Notes: a model not told the origin generated them from the sequence alone. A stretch of 36,874 nt of DNA from CALMEC01 sp964393105 (GCA_964393105.1 CAYMSM010000012.1:1-36874), one strand, 5' to 3'; shown: positions 24,693 through 32,022, counted from the first letter of the stretch. A program made the numbers and translations.

Positions 24693-25307
24693 TTACGTTC
24701 TTTCGCGCCCTTCGGAGGCGCGTACGGGCGGCAGGACGTCCCGCACCGTAAGCGCGGTGTCGGTCCACGGCAGCACCAGCACGTCGTCGTCCGTCAGCCG
24801 GAGGCTGCCACCCCACGAGCCGTCGGGCCGCGGGTCGGTGAGCACCTCCACATACCGTCCAGAGATGTCGACGATCCAGTACCGCGGTGCGCCGGCCGTC
24901 GCGTAGATAGGGGACTTCCCGAGGGCGTCACGCCGGCGCGTGTCGACGATCTCGATCAGCAGGAGGGTGTCGGCCGCCTTGGGGTGACGGCGGATCGCAC
25001 GGCCTGCGTCCATCGCCCGCTGCGACAGCACCGTAAAGTCCGGCTCGGGCAGGCCGTACTCACCGGCGACGAGGGGACATTGCGGCCGAACGAGGACATC
25101 TGGCGGGCATGTGCGCGCCAGCGTCATGTTGAGCCCGGTGATGACGTCGCCGTGGTCGAAGCCCTGCGGCGTCACGATCCACAACATCCCGTCGAGGAGT
25201 TCGACCTTCTCATCCTCGCCGAGGATGCCGACCTCGACCATTCGCATGACCTCGTCGCCGGTGAAGCGCCGAGTCTCGGGCCGGGCGTCTCTCGTTGACG
25301 TGGCCAT
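24693..25307 (-). CDS. Uma2-family (DUF820) putative endonuclease
   Basis: The product has 204 residues from the ATG at 25307; an in-frame GTG at 25319 is an alternative. The core matches the PD-(D/E)XK-like Uma2 family: an N-terminal VELLDGMLWIV, LPEPDFTVL, LLLIEIVDTRRRDALGKSPIYA with the catalytic Lys, and GAPRYWIVD. The family is common in cyanobacteria and actinobacteria; its role is unknown. The VanY-SLT fusion gene ends 27 bases upstream of this start, so it may be read through from the pseudopilin operon, but nothing links the functions. No partner antitoxin or restriction gene is nearby. Confidence 0.87.
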   Translation of the reverse strand: MATSTRDARPETRRFTGDEVMRMVEVGILGEDEKVELLDGMLWIVTPQGFDHGDVITGLNMTLARTCPPDVLVRPQCPLVAGEYGLPEPDFTVLSQRAMDAGRAIRRHPKAADTLLLIEIVDTRRRDALGKSPIYATAGAPRYWIVDISGRYVEVLTDPRPDGSWGGSLRLTDDDVLVLPWTDTALTVRDVLPPVRASEGRERT

Positions 25308-25334
25308 AGTCGTCGCCACGTTAGCACCGCATCC

Positions 25335-26636
25335 TCACGCGAGCAGATCCCCCATCCGGACGAGCGTGACGCCACCGCCGCCAGGTCCGACGGGGCCGAT
25401 CATCGTGGGGTCGCCGGCGAGCGCCATGATGCGCGCGACGTAGGCGCGGGTCTCCGAGTAGGGCGGGATGCCACCGAAGCGCTGAACGGCTCCAGGCCCT
25501 GCGTTGTACGCGGCGAGCGCGAGCGGGATCGAGCCGAACTGCCTCAGGTGGCCTCCGAGCAGCCGCCCCGCCGCCGGAATCGCCTGCGCCGGGTCGAACG
25601 GATCGCGCAGGTCCAGGCCGTCGGCGGTCGCCGGCATGAACTGGGCGATGCCCTGTGCCCCAGCCGGGCTGACCACCCACCGGTCGTATCCAGACTCGGC
25701 CTGCAGGAGCGCGGCGAGCACGATCGGCGGGACGCCACCGCGGCTCGCGCCGTCGAGGACAAGCTGACGGTAGCCACCGGGGACCCAATCCGGCAGCCCG
25801 GTCGTCGGAACCGAGACGGAGACTGATGCCGTATTCGCAGGAGCGCCACCACAGCCGGGCAGGTACCCGTAGTGCCACGGTTCCCACGAGTACCGCTGCA
25901 CGAACCCGAACGTCGTCGCGTTGTCGGCCAGCCAGGGCCACGCGCCCGCGGTCCCCGCGATATCGAGCTCGGTCGCGTTGCGATGACGGCTGCGGCCAGA
26001 CGGAGCGACCCACCTGGGATCGGCGTGGCGGGCAAACAGCACCGCCTGCTCCGCGTCGCTTCGAAAACCGCTGTTGACGACGAGGTCGACCCCGGAACCG
26101 TGCGCTGCTGCGTCCATGCGGTCGAACGCCGCTGCGACGGCGAGACACATGGGCTTGCCGTCGCGATGTACGAGCGGCCCTTCGTACTGCCCCCCGCCGC
26201 CCGCACTCCACGACTCGGGCAGATCTCCCGTGCCCGGCGCGATAGCCGCCCTCGCCCCTGCGAGTACCCGCGTGCCGGCGGGGCCGGCGGTCGCAACCGT
26301 GACCTGGACGGTCGTCGGCGGCCACCGTCCGCCGTCCGGCCAGGTGAGTCTCACCAGTCGGGCGCCATTGCCCTGCGCGATCTGATCCGCCGCCGAACGG
26401 ACCTGCGCACGCCAGTCGACGCGTGTCAGCCCGGTCTCGGCGACCATCCGCGGCAGGAGCTCGCGCAGGCGACGGCCCGCGGAGATCGCTGTCAGATCCG
26501 CGGCGGTCTGCGCCTGCGCCTTGGCGGCATGCGCGCGTCCCAGCCACACGACGCCGATGCCCCCGAACAGCAGCACCGCGCAGAGCATCACGACGATCGG
26601 AAACGCCTGTCCGCGTTGCCCGGCACGAGCACTCAC
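25335..26636 (-). CDS. TadG-like pseudopilin fused to VanY D,D-carboxypeptidase and lytic transglycosylase domains
   Basis: The product has 433 residues with three parts. Residues 8-60 are a TadE/TadG-type N-terminus (RGQAFPIVVMLCAVLLFGGIG... then Ala-rich helix). Residues 145-260 form a VanY/D-Ala-D-Ala carboxypeptidase domain with SGFRSDAEQ, zinc ligands His218 and Asp225 (SRHRNATELDI), and WEPWHYGY supplying Glu252 and His255. Residues 290-410 form an SLT lytic transglycosylase with catalytic Glu314 in LLQAESGYDRW, then SPAGAQGIAQFMPATA and AAYNAGPGAV. It could therefore trim stem peptides and cut glycan strands at the membrane or pilus base. The GTG start overlaps the upstream TadE-like stop by four bases (GTGA). 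All key residues of both enzymes appear present. Confidence 0.87.
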   Translation of the reverse strand: MSARAGQRGQAFPIVVMLCAVLLFGGIGVVWLGRAHAAKAQAQTAADLTAISAGRRLRELLPRMVAETGLTRVDWRAQVRSAADQIAQGNGARLVRLTWPDGGRWPPTTVQVTVATAGPAGTRVLAGARAAIAPGTGDLPESWSAGGGGQYEGPLVHRDGKPMCLAVAAAFDRMDAAAHGSGVDLVVNSGFRSDAEQAVLFARHADPRWVAPSGRSRHRNATELDIAGTAGAWPWLADNATTFGFVQRYSWEPWHYGYLPGCGGAPANTASVSVSVPTTGLPDWVPGGYRQLVLDGASRGGVPPIVLAALLQAESGYDRWVVSPAGAQGIAQFMPATADGLDLRDPFDPAQAIPAAGRLLGGHLRQFGSIPLALAAYNAGPGAVQRFGGIPPYSETRAYVARIMALAGDPTMIGPVGPGGGGVTLVRMGDLLA

Positions 26637-26896
26637 GGCGCACGAACCACGGCGCGGACTGGAATCCGCAGCTCACCGACCCCCGGCAGCAGCGTCGGCA
26701 CACGGACCGATGCGTGGACGTGAACGGTGCCGGCGCCCTGCGCCGGTAGCGCCATCGCCCGGATCTGCTGCTGCGCGATCAACGACCCGCGTACGAGCAC
26801 GGCGAGCTGCCAGACCAGGAGCACCGTGGCCACGATCAACGGCACGAGCGCGATCGCTTCGACGCTCGCCTGCCCCTGAGAGCCTCGGCGTCTCAC
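26633..26896 (-). CDS. TadE-like pseudopilin, second of operon
   Basis: The product has 87 residues from a GTG at 26896 that overlaps the upstream stop by four bases (GTGA). The long open frame further upstream is not used. The N-terminus RGSQGQASVEAIALVPLIVATVLLVWQLAVLV is the TadE/TadF signature: a short basic leader, GQASVE with the position +5-type Glu, then one hydrophobic helix. The rest is a short beta-like tail. Such proteins are minor subunits of Flp/Tad pili or related secretion structures. Its downstream neighbour carries cell-wall hydrolase domains. No tadA, tadB or tadC gene is in the window. Confidence 0.78.
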   Translation of the reverse strand: MRRRGSQGQASVEAIALVPLIVATVLLVWQLAVLVRGSLIAQQQIRAMALPAQGAGTVHVHASVRVPTLLPGVGELRIPVRAVVRAP

Positions 26897-27240
26897 TGCG
26901 TCACGTCCGCCTCGCCTGCGACCGTTCCCATCGAACCGCGCCCTGACATCACCCTCGGGATCGGCACCTGCACGCGGACCCGCACCCGACCTCTGCGGTC
27001 GGTGACCAGCACCACCGTGGCGCGCGTGGCGAGGCGGTCGGGCAACACGGCCAGCGCCGCCCGCTCCACCGGTGCTCCGACCGACCCCGCCCGCGCCGCG
27101 GTCCGGGCGGCACTCTGGGCGGTCTGCCACGCGTACGCCGCGACGACCGCCTGCCACCCGACCAGCGTCAGGAACCCGAGGACGACGGCGACCCCGACAA
27201 GCTCGACCGCCGCCTGCCCTCGCTGCCGTTCCCTTCGCAT
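26893..27240 (-). CDS. TadE-like pseudopilin, first of operon
   Basis: The product has 115 residues: MRRERQRGQAAVELVGVAV followed by a hydrophobic helix (VVLGFLTLVGWQAVVAAYAW), again with the GQAAVE motif of TadE-family proteins. An Ala-rich helical stretch (TAQSAARTAARAG) and a beta-rich tail with many Arg and Val follow. The ATG at 27240 has a GAGG site. It is the first gene of a three-gene operon in which each start overlaps the previous stop by four bases. The upstream 257 bases are full of inverted repeats and should hold the promoter and any operator. Confidence 0.8.
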   Translation of the reverse strand: MRRERQRGQAAVELVGVAVVLGFLTLVGWQAVVAAYAWQTAQSAARTAARAGSVGAPVERAALAVLPDRLATRATVVLVTDRRGRVRVRVQVPIPRVMSGRGSMGTVAGEADVTQ

Positions 27241-27289
27241 GACCTCACGGTAGGGAGAGAGGTGTCACAGGTGGCGCGCGAAACGTGCC

Positions 27290-27314
27290 AATTGACACAC
27301 GATGTGTGTCAATT
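27290..27314. promoter_or_regulatory. 25-bp perfect palindrome, candidate operator
   Basis: Arms AATTGACACAC and GTGTGTCAATT (11 bp each) flank the centre GAT. Its AT-rich ends, short centre and place 50 bases upstream of the pseudopilin operon start fit a dimeric repressor site of the TetR/GntR kind rather than a terminator. TTGACA on either strand could double as a -35, but I saw no matching -10. Confidence 0.55.
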
Positions 27315-27323
27315 AGCGACACA

Positions 27324-27348
27324 GTTTCCCGCCCGGCGGGCGGGAAAC
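27324..27348. repeat. Perfect inverted repeat 1 (TTTCCCGCCC family)
   Basis: Arms GTTTCCCGCCC and GGGCGGGAAAC (11 bp) flank GGC. The inner ten bases of each arm recur in the inverted repeat at 27473. It is followed by the short palindrome CTGTA-A-TACAG at 27351-27361. It may act as a terminator stem or as a protein site; no U-run follows on either strand. Confidence 0.6.
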
Positions 27349-27360
27349 GACTGTAATACA

Positions 27361-27378
27361 GGCGGCCCACAGGCCGCC
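27361..27378. repeat. Perfect inverted repeat 2
   Basis: Arms GGCGGCC and GGCCGCC flank CACA, starting on the last base of the preceding CTGTAATACAG palindrome. It is one of at least five perfect inverted repeats in 27290-27498. Confidence 0.5.
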
Positions 27379-27449
27379 CCAGAGCCGTGTCGAGCGGCGC
27401 GTGAAGTCCGCCGCAGTCAGCGTTTGAGCGGTCCGCGCAGGGCCGCGAA

Positions 27450-27468
27450 TACGGCGCCACGCGCCGTA
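27450..27468. repeat. Perfect inverted repeat 3
   Basis: Arms TACGGCGC and GCGCCGTA flank CAC. It lies four bases before the next inverted repeat, on the side of the 4-TM membrane-protein stop. Confidence 0.5.
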
Positions 27469-27472
27469 GATC

Positions 27473-27498
27473 ATTTCCCGCCCGCGAGGGCGGGAAAT
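27473..27498 (-). terminator. Inverted repeat 4, probable terminator of the 4-TM gene
   Basis: Arms ATTTCCCGCCC and GGGCGGGAAAT (11 bp) flank GCGA. The hairpin starts at the stop codon of the minus-strand gene 27498-27863, the usual place for a terminator. A run of U is lacking. It shares its stem core with the repeat at 27324. Confidence 0.5.
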
Positions 27499-27863
27499 CA
27501 GTACCGACGACTCCGCTGAACGATCCAGACGATCACGAGGCCGAGCACGACGACCAGCGCCCACACCCCGGCCGTCGAGATGGTGCCGGCGAGCACCCAC
27601 GGCCCGGCCGCCACCAGGAACACGATGCCCAGGGCACACGCGATGACGATTCCTCGCAGGAGGGGCTTGATGACCAGCCACTTGAGGCTGTTTTCGCGGA
27701 AGTAGCGGTAGCCGATGAGAACGAGCGCCGTCAGGAACAGCACAAGGAAGATCTGGTTGAGCGCCACGGCGCTTGCGCCCAGGCCCTCACCCCACACCAA
27801 CCCCAGGCAGGCGACCGCCGCGAGGATCAGGAAGTTTCGGATTGCGACCAGCCGGCGGTTCAC
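27498..27863 (-). CDS. Four-helix membrane protein of unknown function
   Basis: The product has 121 residues from the GTG at 27863 (VNRRLVAIRNFL). The frame is open 19 codons further to an ATG at 27920, which has no better ribosome-binding site, so the start is uncertain. Four hydrophobic segments are visible: FLILAAVACLGLVWGEGL, IFLVLFLTALVLIGYRYF, IVIACALGIVFLVAAGPWVL and VWALVVVLGLVIVWIV, with a basic linker RENSLKWLVIKPLLR and a basic tail. No family recognised. It follows the small cysteine protein gene with 37 bases between, so thrS and these two may share a transcript. Confidence 0.72.
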   Translation of the reverse strand: MNRRLVAIRNFLILAAVACLGLVWGEGLGASAVALNQIFLVLFLTALVLIGYRYFRENSLKWLVIKPLLRGIVIACALGIVFLVAAGPWVLAGTISTAGVWALVVVLGLVIVWIVQRSRRY

Positions 27864-27900
27864 GTCGCGAAGAATCGCAGATTCATGAGCGGGCGCTCGG

Positions 27901-28074
27901 TCAGCCCTTCTCGGGGCCATCCTGAGTCGCCACGAACCCCGCGCAGCGCCGTACGGGAACCGGTGGGTACTTCACAAACCGTGTGTCGGTCTTGGACAGC
28001 AGGCACAGCGAAAAGGCGGACCGCCATGTCACCACGACCTGCTGGTGACGGCAGCGGTCACACAATCCCGCCAC
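27901..28074 (-). CDS. Small four-cysteine (putative zinc-binding) protein
   Basis: The product has 57 residues from the GTG at 28074. It starts MAGLCDRCRHQQVVVTWRSAF and continues SLCLLSKTDTRF, KYPPVPVRRCAGF. Four cysteines (5, 8, 24, 44) with CxxC at the start suggest a zinc site. I recall small proteins of the pattern LCDxCRHQR...R..FSLC...DPRFP+YP.LPV..C.G in other bacteria, which is why I call it real; I cannot name a characterised member. The start lies 19 bases after the thrS stop, so it is probably co-transcribed with thrS. A regulatory or nucleic-acid-binding role is conceivable but unproven. Confidence 0.75.
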   Translation of the reverse strand: MAGLCDRCRHQQVVVTWRSAFSLCLLSKTDTRFVKYPPVPVRRCAGFVATQDGPEKG

Positions 28075-28093
28075 TGGCCTGCGGGAGGGCTGT

Positions 28094-29992
28094 TCAGGCC
28101 GATTCAGCCGCGATCCGTGCCGCAAAGTCCGCGACGTCCATCGCGCCGACGTCCTCACCGTGACGGGCGCGCACCGACACCTTCCCCGCCTCGGCCTCGC
28201 GATCCCCGATGACGAGCAGGTACGGGATCTTGGCGAGCTCGCCGTCGCGGATCCGCTTGCCGACCGACTCCGCCCTGACGTCGGTCTCGGCCCGGACACC
28301 GGCCTGCGACAGCTGGGTGCGGGTGGCCTCGGCCGCATCATGGTGGCGATCGGAGATCGGCACGACCCGCGCCTGGACCGGCGCGAGCCACACCGGGAAG
28401 TCGCCCCCGGTGTTCTCGATGAGGATCCCCAGGAACCGCTCGATGGAGCCGCTGATGGCCCGGTGCAGGATGACCGGCCGCTCATCGACGTCGTCGCGTG
28501 ACGTGAACGAAAGTTCGAACTGCTGCGGCATGTAGAAGTCGAGCTGGCAGGTGCCGAGCTGCCACGCGCGGCCCATCACGTCGGTCACGTGGAAGTCGAT
28601 CTTGGGTCCGTAGAACGCGCCGTCACCCTCGTTGACGTCGTGCTCCCGATCGCCCAAGGCCTGTCGCAGCGCCTCCTCACCGGCGTCCCACATCTCCTGG
28701 GCTCCGGCGGCCTTCTCGGGCCTGGTGGAGAGCTTGAGCCGTACGTCGTCGAACCCGAACCGCGCGTAGAAGCGATCGGTCAGGTCCAGAATCGCGCGCA
28801 CCTCGTCCTGGACCTGATCGACGCGACAGAACACGTGCGCGTCGTCCTGGGTGAACGCCCGCACGCGAAACAGGCCGTGCAGCACACCCGACAGCTCGTG
28901 CCGGTGGACGTGGCCGAACTCGGCCAGGCGCAGCGGCAGGTCGCGGTAGCTTCGGCGACGACTGCGAAAGACCAGGCACGCACCCGGGCAGTTCATCGGC
29001 TTGACCGCAAAGCCCTGCTCGTCCACCTCGGTGAAGTACATGTTCTCTTTGTAGTGCTCCCAGTGGCCGCTCTTGTGCCACAGGTCCTCGGACAGGATCG
29101 TCGGCGTGCGGATCTCGTCGTACCCCATGGATGCGAGCTCCTCGCGGATCACGCGCTGGATCTGGTTGACGACGACCATCCCCTTGGGCAGGAAGAACGG
29201 GAAGCCGGGCCCTGCGTCGTCGAAGTGAAACAGGTCGAGATCGCGACCCACGCGGCGGTGATCGCGCTTGCGGGCCTCCTCCAGACGCGTCAGGTGGGCG
29301 TCCAACTCGGTGCGATTGCCGAACGCCGTCGCGTAGACGCGGGTCAGCATCTGGTTCTTCTCGCTGCCACGCCAGTAGGCGCCTGCCACCGACAACAACT
29401 TGACCGGCCCGATGCGGCCGGTGTCGGCCACGTGCGGCCCGCGACACAGGTCCGTGAACTCGCGCTGGCGGTAGATCGACACCTCGGTCTCGCCGAGCCG
29501 CTCCAGCTCGTCGACCTGATCAACCTTGTACGGCTGGTCGCGCTCGGTGAAGAACGCCCGAGCGTCGGCCATGGACATGACCGTGCGCTGGTACGGGGCC
29601 TTGGATTTGATGATGCGGTTGATCTCGGCCTCGATGGCGGGAAAGTCCGCCTCGGTCAGGGACCGCGGCAGCTCGAAGTCGTAGTAGAAGCCGTCCTCGA
29701 TGGCAGGCCCGAACCCGAACTTGGCCCCCGGCACGATCGACATCACGGCCTCGGCCATCACGTGCGCGGCGGAGTGGCGCATCACCGCCAGGTAGTCGTC
29801 GCCGCTCTTGCCGGTGATGATCTGGATGGCGTCGCCGTCGGCGAGGGGGCGGGCGAGGTCGCGGATCTCACCTGCGACCTTGGTCGCGACCGCGGCCTTC
29901 GCCAGGCCGGGTCCGATCGCGGCGGCGGCTGCATGGCCCGTCGCGCCATCGGGCAGCTCGAGCCGGCTGCCGTCTGGCAGGAGTACGTGCAT
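28094..29992 (-). CDS. thrS: Threonyl-tRNA synthetase
   Basis: This class II synthetase charges tRNA-Thr and edits mischarged Ser-tRNA. The 632-residue product has an N-terminal TGS domain (MHVLLPDGSRLELPDG...), the editing domain with HSAAHVMAEAV, the catalytic core with zinc ligands in MNCPGACLVF and FTQDDAHVFC, motif 2 around FGHVHRHELSGVLHGLFRVRAF, motif 3 HRAISGSIERFLGILIE, and a C-terminal anticodon-binding domain (APVQARVVPISDRH...). The frame extends further upstream, but the ATG at 29992 begins the TGS domain. It diverges from the kinase-like gene with about 40 bases between the starts. No T-box-like leader fits in that gap. Confidence 0.96.
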   Translation of the reverse strand: MHVLLPDGSRLELPDGATGHAAAAAIGPGLAKAAVATKVAGEIRDLARPLADGDAIQIITGKSGDDYLAVMRHSAAHVMAEAVMSIVPGAKFGFGPAIEDGFYYDFELPRSLTEADFPAIEAEINRIIKSKAPYQRTVMSMADARAFFTERDQPYKVDQVDELERLGETEVSIYRQREFTDLCRGPHVADTGRIGPVKLLSVAGAYWRGSEKNQMLTRVYATAFGNRTELDAHLTRLEEARKRDHRRVGRDLDLFHFDDAGPGFPFFLPKGMVVVNQIQRVIREELASMGYDEIRTPTILSEDLWHKSGHWEHYKENMYFTEVDEQGFAVKPMNCPGACLVFRSRRRSYRDLPLRLAEFGHVHRHELSGVLHGLFRVRAFTQDDAHVFCRVDQVQDEVRAILDLTDRFYARFGFDDVRLKLSTRPEKAAGAQEMWDAGEEALRQALGDREHDVNEGDGAFYGPKIDFHVTDVMGRAWQLGTCQLDFYMPQQFELSFTSRDDVDERPVILHRAISGSIERFLGILIENTGGDFPVWLAPVQARVVPISDRHHDAAEATRTQLSQAGVRAETDVRAESVGKRIRDGELAKIPYLLVIGDREAEAGKVSVRARHGEDVGAMDVADFAARIAAESA

Positions 29993-30032
29993 GGCGCGAG
30001 AGGGTAGCAGCGCGGCATGCGAGGATCGGTCG

Positions 30033-30794
30033 GTGCGCGACAGGATGCAAGGGCAGACAGGCAGCGGACGGTTTGCCGTCACGGTCACCGGTGACACCGT
30101 CACCAAGCGCGGCGACCGGCGGGCGCTGGCGCGCGAGGCGGCAGGGCTGCGGCGGGCAGCGGGTCTCGACGTCGCCCCCCGACTCCTCCGCGCGGGGCGC
30201 GGCGTCGTCACCTCGGCGCGCATCGACGGAGCCGAGCGACGACTGGACGCGTTGGGCGCGTCCGACGCGCGGGCATTGGGGAGGACGCTACGAACCTTGC
30301 ACGACGGTCAGCGAAGTGTCACGGGCGGGCTCCCCCACTGGCCGCGGCGAGCACGTTCGCTGACGTCCTACCGGCGCGGCCGCGCCCACGATGCGCTCGC
30401 AGCGGCAGGGGGCGAGCGGGAGCTGGCCGAGCGCATCGTGGCAAGGCTTCCCGCGATCGACGAGCCCGACGCCGGGCAGCCGTTTCGCCTGGTGCACGGC
30501 GATCTTGTCGCGTCCAACATCCTGTGGACGCCCGCGCCACTGTTGATCGACTTCGAGTTCTGGCGCATGGGCGACCCGGCCGAGGACCTGGCCTACCTCG
30601 TCGAGGTCAACGCGCTGCCGCAAACTGCCGTCACGGCGCTACTGGACGGCTACGCCAACCAAGGAGTCGCCGCGCGGCTCGACGCGTGGCGGGCGCTCTG
30701 CGCCCTCGACGCCGGGCTCTGGTACCGCAACGCGGACCAGCCGCGTCGCGGCGCCGCGCTCATCGCCCGCGCGGCTCGACGCGTCAAGGCCTGA
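30033..30794 (+). CDS. Phosphotransferase of the APH/choline kinase family
   Basis: The product has 253 residues from the GTG at 30033, which has a GAGG site; an ATG at 30045 is an alternative. The kinase core is clear: FRLVHGDLVASNILWTPAPLLIDFEFWRMGDPAEDLAYLVE holds the Brenner motif HGDxxxxN and the metal-binding IDFE. The N-terminal lobe (KRGDRRALAREAAGLRRAAGL) supplies the nucleotide-binding helix but is short. Such proteins phosphorylate small alcohols, amines or antibiotics; the substrate is not readable from sequence. It is back to back with the TPR-like gene, the stops touching as TGATCA. Confidence 0.85.
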   Translation: MRDRMQGQTGSGRFAVTVTGDTVTKRGDRRALAREAAGLRRAAGLDVAPRLLRAGRGVVTSARIDGAERRLDALGASDARALGRTLRTLHDGQRSVTGGLPHWPRRARSLTSYRRGRAHDALAAAGGERELAERIVARLPAIDEPDAGQPFRLVHGDLVASNILWTPAPLLIDFEFWRMGDPAEDLAYLVEVNALPQTAVTALLDGYANQGVAARLDAWRALCALDAGLWYRNADQPRRGAALIARAARRVKA

Positions 30795-31391
30795 TCAGCC
30801 GGACACGGGCATCACCGGGGACACCGGGTGGCATGCCATCCCGCGATCGGCGGCCAGGACCTCCAGCATCGCGGCGGTGTCGGCGATCGCGACACCGGTC
30901 AGGTGCTCGGATCGCGTCTCGAAGTCCGCGACGATCGCGCGACATGCCCGCTCGTAGACGGCGCCGTCGCCGTCGACGAGCGCGATGATCGCATCCGCGG
31001 TGCGCGCGAACCGCTCGTCCCCGCCGCGCATCAGCTCGGCCCCCCTGCGCGCGGTCTCGCCGTCGCCGTCGACCAGCGCGGCGATCGCGATTGCGTACCC
31101 GGCGGTCGGGGTCGCATCCGCGTCGACCAAGGCCTGACGGGCGAACGCACCGGCATCGGCGGGGTTGCCCGCGATGATCGCCGCCTTGAGCATGCCGACC
31201 AACCGCCCGTAGCTGCCAGGTGGAGCGCACTCGAACGACGCCCGGTACCGGCGCGCGGCCGCATCGAACATGTGGGTCGCGGTGGCCGTGTCACCCTCGA
31301 GCAGGGCCCGTTGCGCCCCGGCCTCGGCATCCAGCGCCTCCATCAGTAAGTCCAGATGCGGACCTGGTGGCAGGCGTTTCGGGGCCGTCAT
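30795..31391 (-). CDS. Alpha-helical protein of unknown function (possible TPR-like)
   Basis: The product has 198 residues, almost entirely Ala-rich amphipathic helices: LMEALDAEAGAQRALLEGDTATATHMFDAAARRY, GRLVGMLKAAIIAGNPADAGAFARQAL and GYAIAIAALVDGDGETARRGAELM. This suggests three or four TPR-like helix pairs, with no specific family recognised. It ends in a short tail with MACHPVSPVMPVSG. The ATG overlaps the stop of the upstream membrane-protein gene by four bases (ATGA), so the two are coupled. Probably cytoplasmic. Confidence 0.72.
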   Translation of the reverse strand: MTAPKRLPPGPHLDLLMEALDAEAGAQRALLEGDTATATHMFDAAARRYRASFECAPPGSYGRLVGMLKAAIIAGNPADAGAFARQALVDADATPTAGYAIAIAALVDGDGETARRGAELMRGGDERFARTADAIIALVDGDGAVYERACRAIVADFETRSEHLTGVAIADTAAMLEVLAADRGMACHPVSPVMPVSG

Positions 31392-31951
31392 CCGGCTGAC
31401 CGTCTGGCGCGACGGATCATCAGGCGCTCATCGATCCCGAGCGCGACGGTCAACGCGTCGACCTTGGCGTCGCCCGACACCTGGTCGGCGATATGCCACG
31501 CCTCGCGTGACAGATGCGTGAGCCTGGCCTCGCCGTGGACGTCCGCCCCCGCGACCCCGGCCTCGTTGGCCAACCGCGCGAGGATCGCGGCGAGCTCCCG
31601 CTCGCTCCACTCGATCCGCCGGCCCGGCCATTCCGCGTTGCGGCGGATGAACGACCACAAGATGGCGATCAGCGGGAACTTGAGGGCGACCACGACGAAC
31701 ATCACCCACATCCCCCGGCCGAACGTGCTGTCCGAGACGTGTGGCGCCAACACGATGAGCGCGGTGCCGAAGATCGCGAGCCCGATCGCGACGACGAGCA
31801 GGACGGCAAGCCGACCACGACGGAGCGTCCCGTCAGTCGTTCGGTAGAGGTAACGGCGAAGCACCTGGTGATTGTCGAGGCCCGAGCGGCAAACGGCAAG
31901 TCCCGTGGCCGCGTCCACGTTCCGGGGCACGGCGACGCGTCGCCGGATCAC
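31388..31951 (-). CDS. Membrane protein of unknown function with cytoplasmic helical tail
   Basis: The product has 187 residues from GTG at 31951. Residues 45-100 contain two hydrophobic helices (LAVLLVVAIGLAIFGTALIVLA and GMWVMFVVVALKFPLIAILWSFI) separated by a short loop (HVSDSTFGR). The C-terminal half is soluble and helical (IEWSERELAAILARLANEAG...). The N-terminus LRRYLYRTTDGTLRRG is basic. No family recognised. A promoter-like CTTCATAATTCAG lies only five bases upstream of the GTG, which would give a nearly leaderless mRNA. It is coupled to the helical protein downstream. Confidence 0.7.
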   Translation of the reverse strand: MIRRRVAVPRNVDAATGLAVCRSGLDNHQVLRRYLYRTTDGTLRRGRLAVLLVVAIGLAIFGTALIVLAPHVSDSTFGRGMWVMFVVVALKFPLIAILWSFIRRNAEWPGRRIEWSERELAAILARLANEAGVAGADVHGEARLTHLSREAWHIADQVSGDAKVDALTVALGIDERLMIRRARRSAG

Positions 31952-31956
31952 GCACT

Positions 31957-31969
31957 CTGAATTATGAAG
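31957..31969 (-). promoter_or_regulatory. Second copy of CTTCATAATTCAG
   Basis: Identical 13-mer to that at 20008-20020, on the same strand and again upstream of a gene for a membrane protein. It contains CATAAT as a possible -10. A TTGACA lies seven bases upstream, too close to serve as its -35. Confidence 0.4.
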
Positions 31970-32022
31970 AAACTGTCAAAACGTAATGAATCCTCTCCCG
32001 TTCGTGGCGCCCTCGGCCGATA

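Noticed and set aside
27292..27320. TTGACA in the palindrome as a -35 promoter element
   Set aside because: No acceptable -10 hexamer lies 16-18 bases downstream on either strand.
27241..27498. CRISPR array
   Set aside because: The inverted repeats differ from each other and are not regularly spaced; only two share a core.
28589..30007. Plus-strand frame of 472 codons opposite thrS
   Set aside because: It is an antisense shadow of thrS; all catalytic motifs are on the minus strand.
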